Positions 8,601 through 15,927 of a stretch of 26,992 nt of DNA are shown here, one piece after another. The stretch covers positions 1 to 26,992 of the forward strand of contig DDET01000006.1 in the NCBI GenBank assembly GCA_002336915.1, in the 5' to 3' direction. A program made the position numbers and the translations under genes. How positions within the stretch are numbered: position 1 is the first letter of the stretch; each line of letters begins with the position of its first letter. Source of the DNA: Bacteroidetes bacterium UBA1947 (lineage in GTDB: Bacteria > Bacteroidota > Bacteroidia > Chitinophagales > Chitinophagaceae). The notes beneath the pieces were generated by a model. That model saw nothing but the letters and a program-made list of their open reading frames with translations. It was not told the origin of the DNA and made no database searches.

Positions 8601-11600
8601 TGGAAACCTCATTAAGGAGAGAGAGGCGCCCAATACCGCAAATGAGAGAACTACGACTTATTTATATGGCGGTTTTTGGGGCAACATGTTACACAAAGAA
8701 TGGTCGGCTGTCGAAGGTAACCTTGGCCCTTTTGCTCAGGACAATGTATCTGCCGCCGATGGCAGGTTTTTCCAGCAATCCAGTAACACTTTAGGGTATA
8801 CAAACTACTATCAGTATGATATATGGGGCAACATTACGTCCGTTACTACAGCCGATGGACTGACTACTACTTATACCTACGACTGCCTCAACAGGCAAAC
8901 ACAAATGCACAGCCCTAATGGTGCTGTAACCACCACTACTTATGAAATCTCAGGTGGGCCATATACCCCACTTTCTCTGGGTCTTACCCGTTTCATGACC
9001 ACGGTCACCAATAATGCTGACGGTGGCTTTAAAAAAACCTATTTTGATTGTTATGATAGGCCTGTCAGAAACGTAACTACCTCATTCAACGATATATTGT
9101 ATGAGGATATGTTTTATTACTCCAATGGCCTGCTTGAGGCACAAACAAAGCCCTATAAATATACCGGCGCCTACGATGAAAAGACTACTTATACTTATGA
9201 TGATATCGGCAGGCCTCTGACAAGTTTCCTAAATGGAACCGTAAATGGCCCCCTTATGCAGACCTCATACAATGTTGTGCCGGCTGGCCTGGAAAAAACG
9301 GTAACTAATACCAATACGGGGCAAAGCAAAATAACAAAGATCAGTAAGTCAAGTAGGGCATTGACGGTGATTGACAACACCAATAATATTATAGATTATG
9401 ATTACAACAGTAATGGCAAGCCCGATGCCGTTACCCTGAATGGTGATCCCAATTTCGCCACTACTTATCAGTACGATGCTATGGGCCGTACCATATCCGT
9501 AACTGAACCCAATGCGGGCACAACATCTTACGAGTATAACGGTATGGACAACTTGGTCAAACAAACAGACGCAAATAGTACCGTTTATACTTTCGTGTAC
9601 GATAACTTGGGCAGGGAAATAAAAAAGACTGGACCCGAAGGGAACTATATTACTACTTATAATAATACACTCAACGTACCCCAGACAGGAAAGATTACCA
9701 GTATTGTCGGGGCCAATAATATTGTAAAGGCCTATACTTACAATGCCCTTGGTCTTGTGGCCACCCTGCAGGAAGGGCTTGGGGCCAATACTTTTATCAC
9801 CCAGTATACATACGATGCTTATGCGAGGCTTGATAAGATCACTTACCCTTCCAATCACATCATACGGCATGTTTATAACAGTTATGGGGAGCTTAAAGAG
9901 ATAGATCGCACAGATGCCGGTTTCGTTAAGCTATGGGAAGCTACAGAGAAAAATGAGCTGGGACAGCTAACTAAGGCGCAATATAACAATGGCATGTATA
10001 AGCTTGAAAAGACTTATACTCCGATTGGCTCCTTGACACAGAGGGACGTTACAAATATGATATCCACGAATCTTGTCGCTTCTCAAAGCCTCGATTTCGA
10101 TCCCGCATCGGGCAACCTTGTACGGCGCATAGACCAGTTGCACGGCTGGCAGGAAGATTTTCACTACGATAGTTACGACAGGCTTACACAGGTAAACTAC
10201 CAGAACAATATAACGATGGCCACCCTTCCTGACCTAAATATGAGTTATGGTAATGAAGGCAATATACTCAAGAAAAGCGATGTGACCGGCTCAACATACA
10301 ACTGGAAGTACAGCAAATATGCCCTTACCCAGGTGCCTCAGCCGCCCCATCCCCCTACTGCCCCACTGGTAATACCTTTAACACAACAGGATGTTACCTA
10401 TACTCCATTTAAAATGGTGCAAACCATAGTAGAAGGCACAAAGAACATGAAGTTTGCTTATGGTGCAACAGGTGAAAGATTCGCTGCGCAGTATTTTACC
10501 AACACCACGCTAAACAGAACCCGGTTCTATGCAAGCAATTATGAACGCACGGTGGATGCAGCAACAGGCAACCAGAAAAACATAAACTATATTTGGGCGG
10601 GCGATGAACTGGTAGCAATGCTGATAGACAACAATACAGGTGTACATACTGTTTATCCTTTAACAGACCATCTGGGTAGTATTACTCACATACTTGATGA
10701 TCAGGGTACCGTCAATAATGGTCTTTTGGAAGAGCGTAGTTTCGATGCCTGGGGCCGTATGCGTAACCCTGTTACCTACGCATACCTGACTACGCCTCCC
10801 ACCTTGCTATGCGATCGCGGATATACAGGCCACGAGCACCTGGGCGATTTCAATATAATAAACATGAATGGTCGGCTTTACGACCCATTTACCGGTCGTA
10901 TGTATAGCGCGGACCCCGTACTTACGGACAGAACGATGTCGCAAGCCTACAACAAGTATAGTTATGTAATGAACAACCCACTAAAGCATACCGATCCCAG
11001 CGGTAAATTTATACCCGCAGTTGCTTTTGCAGCGGCTGTAGTTGGAGCAATGATAGCGGGATGTGCTGCAGATTATCGTGGCGGCAATTTCTGGAATGCT
11101 GCTGCAATTGGCTTCTTTTCAAGTGTAGCGGGTGGCGTAGCAGGCTCTGCTGTATCCTTGGGTAGCTCTGTTGCCGCTGGCGCTGCATCTGGCGCTGCCG
11201 GTGGTGCAGCAGCGGGCTTTGTCGGAGCTACACTTACCTCATTTGCTTCAGGAAATAGCTTCGGTGAAGTAATGTTAGATGGTCTTAAGGGTGCAGCGGC
11301 GGGAGGAGTAACAGGTGCATTTGTAGGTGGGTTAACACAAGGCTTAAGTAATATAGAAAGCAATAGAAACTTTTGGACGGGGGCGCCACGTATGGGGGGC
11401 CAAGCTACAACGAGTTTAGAAGGAATAACTAATAGGCAGAGCTATGCCCTTAGAGATCAATATAATAGATCCTATGCCGCAGATCAAAATGATAAGATAC
11501 TTGCTGATAAAGTGCGTAAAAGCGGTGTAAGGACATATGGAAAATTTGGAACCAAGTTACCGGAAGATATTCATTGGGGCCTTGATACAAAAGGAAATAT

Positions 11601-11952
11601 ACGATACTGGTACGATTTCGGGAATCGTTCCGAAGTTTTAAGTGCAGCGACCTTGACCACTAGCAGTGGTGAAATTACAACATTCGTAAGCCCGAATGCA
11701 ATAAGTAATTTTTCCGACAATACATTTACCGGCTTGCTGATACATGAAAGCGTTCACGCCTTTCATTTGGGAGTATTTGGGAATAGTTATAATAGACTAG
11801 CTTCAGAACAGGCTGCATATATGGCAGAAGCTAATTACTTCGCTTCTCGGGCAGATTTTTCTAATTTTGGAAACACAATAACCAACCAAAAAATCGCTAA
11901 TTTTACCGGGGCTCCTCCCGCTGAATATACTATTCCTCCATCGTTTCGTTAA
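5638..11952 (+). CDS. SpvB/VCBS/RHS polymorphic-toxin-like surface protein with C-terminal HExxH metallopeptidase tip
   Basis: 2104 residues. Signal peptide to about residue 26 (AVAQ). An SpvB/TcB-like N-terminal domain covers roughly 27-310 (SGSPLAASIP, SGAFSFNVPIDIPPG, SGMLGIGWNISGLSSI). Seven DxNGDGxxD VCBS/FG-GAP motifs start near 341, 410, 470, 526, 587, 654 and 711. YD repeats run from about 985 to 1740. The RHS core signature lies at 1745-1789 (GRLYDPFTGRMYSADP ... NPLKHTDPSG). A Gly/Ala-rich hydrophobic stretch spans ~1790-1905. The variable tip, ~1906-2104, carries HESVH (2036-2040) with Glu2057 16 residues later, the arrangement of a gluzincin-type zinc protease. RHS shells enclose and deliver such tips. 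Base composition falls in the tip (20 of 60 G+C at 11461-11520 against 35 of 60 at 10741-10800), suggesting tip replacement by transfer. No T9SS domain is visible. Confidence 0.93.
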   Translation: MTPIQHLKRIVLFAAAVCFHVSAVAQPQSGSPLAASIPSSYNVSSSGAFSFNVPIDIPPGIRNVVPHLSISYNSQGSSGMLGIGWNISGLSSITRALPSIHHNRFMGPVDFNNDDVFVLDGQRLFEDPQNAGIYLSESKNFSKITSFGTAGSGPSYFTVLTPDGMIYEYGNTASSKMYGVGRPEVMIWALDKISDQMGNYVSFDYVNDYTNGEYRVTSIKYTGLQTYVAPPGEIVFNYIPKTDVNETWIAGSPVKDAWLLDNISVTYNALMVNKYQFNYDVDEYTHLKTIVNTRCDAAGCSDLPPIIINWGKEDLAYTTPDADIHNTSVSNPYPYNYAIGDFNGDGLTDFVRTPTNPTNPNPINNIYDLFLNNKLEDFYPPITDTTILCPACSLYATYNLPNPNQKMMFDYNGDGKDDMLIISYISNPIGTPVSFDLYMSNGNGFNPPTRMYIAVVPGPDASIMKVVPGDFDGDGKKEILILNPINQLGNFYDCEIIGDEYPPVNIFTGNFLGLIPLPIGTANAIDFNGDGKDDLLRLYDSQTGNDCEVQQINFTYDPVTGKPTPVNLSVLSSTGLPFHDAKVFTGDFNGDGKTDMLSWWSLQPLIIGNGIWTIHYSHGDAFDANTLPAPLSGLAPAGPSGSYLTCDYDYYVSDFNGDGKSDIIELHAMGHNPTDPTDYKIFYSHGNNEFTMETGTLAGVNAYWDRFDVGDFNGDGQADLLVHQYPSAANRIIYFHKNQIKHLVTSILHAGHRIEVETLPLLQDPDYSSTVSVSYPFNSVPLALKVVKQVKDICGSMSTGAYYLAMTTTGALSKYIYKDIIQERTGLGLRGFQTFIENNDIAQISNKTTFDLTNFPTGLPIKTEKSTYSNQPVAQTDMTYAAYDGGANGASHIVVPLTTINQDFFNNFTNTDVYTYNSILPGGTLYEIGKSDKVTHTEGTDLTIVREPQYDLNAIFINKSKPIFVTTTNTYGAKPPFVQTADFQYDALGNLIKEREAPNTANERTTTYLYGGFWGNMLHKEWSAVEGNLGPFAQDNVSAADGRFFQQSSNTLGYTNYYQYDIWGNITSVTTADGLTTTYTYDCLNRQTQMHSPNGAVTTTTYEISGGPYTPLSLGLTRFMTTVTNNADGGFKKTYFDCYDRPVRNVTTSFNDILYEDMFYYSNGLLEAQTKPYKYTGAYDEKTTYTYDDIGRPLTSFLNGTVNGPLMQTSYNVVPAGLEKTVTNTNTGQSKITKISKSSRALTVIDNTNNIIDYDYNSNGKPDAVTLNGDPNFATTYQYDAMGRTISVTEPNAGTTSYEYNGMDNLVKQTDANSTVYTFVYDNLGREIKKTGPEGNYITTYNNTLNVPQTGKITSIVGANNIVKAYTYNALGLVATLQEGLGANTFITQYTYDAYARLDKITYPSNHIIRHVYNSYGELKEIDRTDAGFVKLWEATEKNELGQLTKAQYNNGMYKLEKTYTPIGSLTQRDVTNMISTNLVASQSLDFDPASGNLVRRIDQLHGWQEDFHYDSYDRLTQVNYQNNITMATLPDLNMSYGNEGNILKKSDVTGSTYNWKYSKYALTQVPQPPHPPTAPLVIPLTQQDVTYTPFKMVQTIVEGTKNMKFAYGATGERFAAQYFTNTTLNRTRFYASNYERTVDAATGNQKNINYIWAGDELVAMLIDNNTGVHTVYPLTDHLGSITHILDDQGTVNNGLLEERSFDAWGRMRNPVTYAYLTTPPTLLCDRGYTGHEHLGDFNIINMNGRLYDPFTGRMYSADPVLTDRTMSQAYNKYSYVMNNPLKHTDPSGKFIPAVAFAAAVVGAMIAGCAADYRGGNFWNAAAIGFFSSVAGGVAGSAVSLGSSVAAGAASGAAGGAAAGFVGATLTSFASGNSFGEVMLDGLKGAAAGGVTGAFVGGLTQGLSNIESNRNFWTGAPRMGGQATTSLEGITNRQSYALRDQYNRSYAADQNDKILADKVRKSGVRTYGKFGTKLPEDIHWGLDTKGNIRYWYDFGNRSEVLSAATLTTSSGEITTFVSPNAISNFSDNTFTGLLIHESVHAFHLGVFGNSYNRLASEQAAYMAEANYFASRADFSNFGNTITNQKIANFTGAPPAEYTIPPSFR

Positions 11953-11961
11953 TTTGTTACT

Positions 11962-12717
11962 ATGAAATATTTTTTATTGACATTGTTCTTATTTTATTAC
12001 AGTAGTACGTATGGATATTATACGCTGTACTCCTGTCAGGAGTACGAAGATACATATGTTCAAGGATTGAGTTTGGTGATGGACTCCGCCAATAATTATA
12101 TAATATCTGTTAACACATATTCCGAAGCCCAAGGCCCTTTTGAAACAAGATTATCCGTAGGCAAATATGACTATTACAACGGCGTATTGACATTGACTGA
12201 CAATATTTCAAACTATAAAATGGTGCTCAGGAAAAAAAATAAAGACTTTAGGCTAGAAACAGGATATCATTTTCTTTTAAACAAAACATTCAAGTTTATT
12301 AAACATAGCAGTGATTCTGCGAACTTTGCATACCAACCATTTTCTAAAAATATCAGGGAAAAGGAAGAACATGCTATAACCATTTCGGGTATATACTCTG
12401 TGCGAGGTGGCGATAAATTTTTTAGCTATTGGCAGGGTACATGGATAGAATTTAAAGGTAAATCTTATAACGTTTATTTTGGAAAAGCCCTGCTTTCAAA
12501 AGGAACATTTACCATGGCCAACAATAAAATTATACTCACCGATGTCGTCTTTAATAAGAATTTTACATTGCTGGTGGTAAACAAAACGTTAATTGTCGCA
12601 GAAGACTTTATAAGTCCATTTTATGAGTATCGTTTAACGACAAGGAAACAAGATCGCAGCAAAAAAGACGATTCTCTTTTCAAGGCAAGGGCAGAGTCCG
12701 GCGTTCTCGGTCGATGA
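11962..12717 (+). CDS. Signal-peptide protein next to RHS toxin tip; candidate immunity protein
   Basis: 251 residues, not a recognised family. It begins MKYFLLTLFLFYYSSTYG, a signal peptide, so it should act outside the cytoplasm. The body seems to have two related beta-rich halves: GKYDYYNGVLTLTD around residue 73 and GTFTMANNKIILTD around residue 187, each followed by a similar strand, giving a lipocalin- or NlpE-like impression. It starts 9 bases after the RHS stop, in the position where polymorphic toxin systems place the cognate immunity gene. It is as AT-rich as the toxin tip (15 of 60 G+C at 12241-12300) and unlike the genes downstream. The immunity role is inferred from position, export signal and composition. 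Alternatively an unrelated secreted protein. Confidence 0.8.
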   Translation: MKYFLLTLFLFYYSSTYGYYTLYSCQEYEDTYVQGLSLVMDSANNYIISVNTYSEAQGPFETRLSVGKYDYYNGVLTLTDNISNYKMVLRKKNKDFRLETGYHFLLNKTFKFIKHSSDSANFAYQPFSKNIREKEEHAITISGIYSVRGGDKFFSYWQGTWIEFKGKSYNVYFGKALLSKGTFTMANNKIILTDVVFNKNFTLLVVNKTLIVAEDFISPFYEYRLTTRKQDRSKKDDSLFKARAESGVLGR

Positions 12718-12833
12718 ACGGTGGTCCGGGTCCTAAAGTCTAACTTGGTAAAAAGCCACCACATCGCTATAGGCATTATTATTTACCCTACCGTTTTGCT
12801 CAAGGGATAGTTATCTTTATTAAAATATCGCTT

Positions 12834-13631
12834 ATGAAAAAGCTATTGATCGCATTTTTATTTATCATCAACTTCACTACCGCAAAGGCGCAAATGACCC
12901 TCGAGCATACTTACGATTCAGTATTGTATGCTACCATGGTCAATTTATCTGTCTCTGGTTATAAATATGTCATTATTAACTGGGTCGATAGCGCGCCGGT
13001 AAGGATATTTAATCTCGATCACAGTCTCTTTAAGGAGATATATCCGCCGAAAATTCCCGGCTATACATGCACCGTAGTAGGTACAGTTATTTCCGATCAT
13101 CTCTTTAATTCGGATGACCTTGTTGAATGCCTCGCTTTTTATGGCGGCGGTCCGGCACCCATCTTTAAAGTGATAAACGAGAACGGGCAGGTAGTGGATA
13201 GCGGCCTGGGTGGTTACGATCCCCTGGTATACCACGATGCCGGGGGCAACTACAAGTTTCTTTCACGTGGTGGTTATAGCCAGGTATACGTATACAGCCT
13301 GCCCGGTACGCAACCTTGTGTAAGCACATGCGGCAGCGGCCCGCTCAATGTGTCCGGCGCATCGCAGCAACAGCCTGTTTTTCTCTCCGCCCCGGTACCT
13401 AATCCCTCCACCGGCGAAACAACTATTGAATACACGCTTCCCCGGGGCGAGCCTTTTGGCTGGTTAACGGTATATAATATGAATGGGCAGCAGCTTAGGT
13501 CTTACAAGGTCAGCTCCTTAGCGCCTTCGCTTAAAATAAATAGTGGTGATCTGCCCCGGGGTACTTACTATTACCATATCTGGGCGTCAGGCAAGATATC
13601 CGATACTAAAAAACTCATCATCTTAAATTAG
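12834..13631 (+). CDS. Secreted protein with T9SS C-terminal sorting domain
   Basis: 265 residues. Signal peptide ends near Ala19-Gln20 (TTAKAQ). Residues 21-160 form a beta-rich domain with repeated NLDHSLFKEIYPP, FNSDDLVECL and FKVINENGQVV motifs, shared with the next gene. A PCVSTCG Cys pair (162, 166) precedes a linker, and residues 186-265 are a type A T9SS sorting domain (VPNPSTGETTIEYTLP, LTVYNMNGQQL, LPRGTYYYHIWASG). Expected on the cell surface or released. Base composition returns to G+C-rich here, unlike the AT-rich gene before it. The N-terminal domain is not one I can name. Confidence 0.85.
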   Translation: MKKLLIAFLFIINFTTAKAQMTLEHTYDSVLYATMVNLSVSGYKYVIINWVDSAPVRIFNLDHSLFKEIYPPKIPGYTCTVVGTVISDHLFNSDDLVECLAFYGGGPAPIFKVINENGQVVDSGLGGYDPLVYHDAGGNYKFLSRGGYSQVYVYSLPGTQPCVSTCGSGPLNVSGASQQQPVFLSAPVPNPSTGETTIEYTLPRGEPFGWLTVYNMNGQQLRSYKVSSLAPSLKINSGDLPRGTYYYHIWASGKISDTKKLIILN

Positions 13632-13639
13632 TAGAGGCT

Positions 13640-14149
13640 ATGAAACAATTATCGATTATCATAGTATACTTCATGCGCGCCTTATCGGCTAGTGCCCAGG
13701 TAACCTTTGAACATTTTCACGATCCGGGTGCCGAGCCCACAATGATCAGGCTATCACTTGGTGGTGACAAATATCTGATGTTTGACGGCAACACGCAAAT
13801 ACTCATCTTCAATATGGATCATACTATCTATAGAGACATTGCGGTTCCCCAGTATCCGGGTTATACCGTCTCAGGTTTTCCCATCTGCATTTCCGATCGC
13901 CTTTTTAATTCGGATAATCTTATAGAGTTCGGCGTTTTTTATTACGGCAATACAAGTAAATTCGAGGTCATAAATGAAAATGGTGTGGTATTGAACAGTG
14001 TTCCCGGTTACGACAGCCCGCAATTGTTTCGCGATCCTACAGGCCACTTCAAGCTAATGATAGCTGAAAGCAATAATAAAGAAAGCGTTTATAGCCTTCC
14101 CGGCTCCATACCCTGTGTTGATCGTTGTGGTACCACGAGCTCAAATTAA
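13640..14149 (+). CDS. Paralogue of the preceding secreted protein, lacking the T9SS domain
   Basis: 169 residues, 8 bases after the previous stop, so co-transcribed. Signal peptide MKQLSIIIVY to about residue 20 (ASAQ). It aligns along its whole length with residues 20-168 of its neighbour: IFNMDHTIYRDIAVP matches IFNLDHSLFKEIYPP, RLFNSDNLIEF matches HLFNSDDLVEC, FEVINENGVV matches FKVINENGQV, and SIPCVDRCG matches TQPCVSTCG. It stops seven residues after this Cys pair, just where the linker and sorting domain begin in the neighbour. None of the three downstream frames shows a sorting domain. It may be a C-terminally truncated duplicate that can reach only the periplasm, or a natural short form. 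Confidence 0.8.
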   Translation: MKQLSIIIVYFMRALSASAQVTFEHFHDPGAEPTMIRLSLGGDKYLMFDGNTQILIFNMDHTIYRDIAVPQYPGYTVSGFPICISDRLFNSDNLIEFGVFYYGNTSKFEVINENGVVLNSVPGYDSPQLFRDPTGHFKLMIAESNNKESVYSLPGSIPCVDRCGTTSSN

Positions 14150-14506
14150 GCTTTGAACTACTGATATTTTCAACGCCAAAAATGTGGATATCCTTTTTTG
14201 GAACACCCTTATCCCGCATCGTATCTTGCGTAGTCCGCCTGATTTTTCAGGCAGGCAAAAATGTGGATATCCACAGATGTTCACATGGTCGAAGTTCTTT
14301 GTTTATTGGAGTAATTATACACTACGCTGCTCTCCTCCATTCATGGAGAATGGGCTGGGATGAATTATATTGGGGCAAAAATGGGGCATTTTTGAGGCAT
14401 TTTTTGAGCGCAAAATCTTGATAATCAATCAAAACAGGGATAAGAAAATTTTCCGAAAATTGTCCCCTGAATGGTTAATTTTTCAACGAAGTGAAAATCA
14501 ACTCGC
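14150..14506. other. Gene-free stretch with several palindromes
   Basis: No convincing gene. It holds two copies of CAAAAATGTGGATATCC, a GCCTGA-TTTT-TCAGGC hairpin (14237-14252), CTCCAT-TC-ATGGAG near 14336-14349, and an AAAAATG-GGG-CATTTTT hairpin (14377-14393) followed by T-rich sequence that could terminate the upstream operon. An open frame at 14125-14421 has no family features. Confidence 0.6.
14177..14275. repeat. 17-bp direct repeat containing a TGTGGATAT(CCACA) palindrome
   Basis: CAAAAATGTGGATATCC occurs at 14177-14193 and 14256-14272. The second copy extends to the perfect 14-bp palindrome TGTGGATATCCACA (14262-14275). Each half is one base off the DnaA box TTATCCACA. Role unknown. 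Confidence 0.7.
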
Positions 14507-14839
14507 ATGGTTAGCATATCCACATTCAGGCAATTGGCGCTTGCATTAAAAGATGCAGAGGGGCTGCAGCATTTTGACAAGCCATCCTTCCGCCTGAAGG
14601 GTAAGATATTCGCCACGCTATGGGAGGCGGAAAACCGTGCTATGCTCAAGCTCTCATTAATTGATCAATCCGTTTTTTGTTCTTATGGTGATGCCGTCTT
14701 CTTCCCCGTGCCCGGTGGCTGGGGCAGACAAGGGGCTACATTTGTAGATCTCAAAAAAGTACGCAAGGATATGCTGAAGGATGCATTGGATGTAGCATAC
14801 CGGGGAGTTATTGCGCCGAAACTTAAAAAGAAAAATTAG
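14507..14839 (+). CDS. MmcQ/YjbR-like protein
   Basis: 110 residues, the standard length of MmcQ/YjbR proteins, which have a CyaY-like fold. Typical features are the N-terminal helix FRQLALALKDAEGLQHFDKPSFRLKGKIFATLW, the second strand pair (MLKLSLIDQSVFC), a GGWGRQGATFVDL turn and a final helix (LKDALDVAYRGVIAPKL). Members are small cytoplasmic proteins annotated as DNA-binding from limited evidence; the actual role is unknown. The gene is convergent with the di-haem peroxidase, stops 12 bases apart. An AT-rich, palindrome-containing region lies upstream. Confidence 0.85.
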   Translation: MVSISTFRQLALALKDAEGLQHFDKPSFRLKGKIFATLWEAENRAMLKLSLIDQSVFCSYGDAVFFPVPGGWGRQGATFVDLKKVRKDMLKDALDVAYRGVIAPKLKKKN

Positions 14840-14851
14840 CGCCCGCTCTTT

Positions 14852-15910
14852 TTACCTGGGTTCACTAAATCTCGGGTCGTGTGTAAAAGTCTCGTCCGAA
14901 AGGGTTTTCAGGAAGCTGATGATATCGGCCTTGTCCTGGTCGCTCAGGGCTATGTTGAATCTTAAAGCCGGATCGGTATTCCGCCATTGGAATATGTCGC
15001 TCCGGTAATGCTCTATCACTGCATCAAGCGTGCTAAAGCGGCCATCGTGCATGTACGGCGCCGTAAGCGCGATGTTCCGTAGTGAAGGCACTTTAAATTT
15101 AAACTGGTCCTGGACGTTCCCGGTGATGAGCATCCTGCCCACATCGCCCGTATTTGAGTCTGCACGCAGTCCATCGTTCCTATACTTATAATCGGTGAAC
15201 ATGGGTTCCGTATGGCAAAGGGCACACTTGGTCCTGAACAGGCTAAGGCCGCGTAATTCCTGCTCATCAAAATTACCACCGCTTTCGCCGCGCACATACT
15301 TATCGTACTTGGAATTGTTTGATACCATTGCAGCCATGAACTGTGCGAGTGCCCTGAAGATCCGTTGCGAGTTGATCGTATCGCTGCCAAAGGCGCTGGT
15401 GAACATTGTCTTGTAGGTATCGTCTCCCTTCAGCTTTGTAATCACGTCCGCTATTGGCAGGTCCATCTCCACCGGGTTTTGTATGGGGTTTATGGGTTGG
15501 TTCTCGATATTGATCACCCCGCCATCCCAGAAAAATGTAGGCATCCATGCCATATTGAACAATGCGGGTGCATTGCGTTTTCCCAACAGGTTGTTTATGC
15601 CATGGCTAACAGCATGGTCGAGGTGAGAGAATGCAGCGAACTGCTGATGGCAGGTGCCACAGGATATGGTATTGTCCCGCGACAGGCGTGGATCATAAAA
15701 AAGTTTCCTGCCCAGCACAAAACCATTTTGTGTAAGCTGGTTATTCTCGAAAGTATATACAGGTTGTGGCCAGCCGGCAGGCACTGCGAATGAGATATTG
15801 CCCGAGGTATCGGGTGGAGCGATATTAATAGAAGGATCGGGTTTGCAGCCCGGCAGCGAGAGGCCGGCAGCAAGGCAGATCAATATGGCAACTATTAATG
15901 TCTTTTTCAT
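14852..15910 (-). CDS. Di-haem cytochrome c peroxidase, MauG/MbnH type, lipoprotein
   Basis: 352 residues. Lipoprotein signal with SLPGC (Cys22). Two c-type haem sites: CGTCH at 84-88 in the N-terminal domain and CALCH at 229-233 in the C-terminal domain. The conserved segments FYDPRLSRDNTISCGTCH, RNAPALFNM, FWDGG, NPVEM, KVPSLRNIALTAPYMHDGRF and a final helix (LSDQDKADIISFLKTL) are those of the bacterial di-haem peroxidase/MauG family. It is the last gene of the block, 17 bases after an MbnP-like gene. Known precedent: in methanobactin loci MbnH, a MauG relative, oxidises a tryptophan of MbnP to kynurenine, creating a copper site. The pairing here suggests the same chemistry at the cell surface; a plain H2O2 peroxidase cannot be excluded. 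Confidence 0.88.
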   Translation of the reverse strand: MKKTLIVAILICLAAGLSLPGCKPDPSINIAPPDTSGNISFAVPAGWPQPVYTFENNQLTQNGFVLGRKLFYDPRLSRDNTISCGTCHQQFAAFSHLDHAVSHGINNLLGKRNAPALFNMAWMPTFFWDGGVINIENQPINPIQNPVEMDLPIADVITKLKGDDTYKTMFTSAFGSDTINSQRIFRALAQFMAAMVSNNSKYDKYVRGESGGNFDEQELRGLSLFRTKCALCHTEPMFTDYKYRNDGLRADSNTGDVGRMLITGNVQDQFKFKVPSLRNIALTAPYMHDGRFSTLDAVIEHYRSDIFQWRNTDPALRFNIALSDQDKADIISFLKTLSDETFTHDPRFSEPR

Positions 15911-15927
15911 GTTGCAAAAGTTAAGAC

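Noticed and set aside
9349..9870. 173-codon minus-strand frame within the RHS gene
   Set aside because: Antisense to YD repeats, whose codon pattern leaves the opposite strand open. No domain features.
11073..11363. Ala/Pro-rich minus-strand frame opposite the Gly/Ala stretch
   Set aside because: Composition is a by-product of the Gly/Ala codons on the other strand.
14125..14421. 98-codon plus-strand frame after the truncated secreted protein
   Set aside because: No resemblance to the lost T9SS domain or to any family; the region is palindrome-rich and non-coding in appearance.
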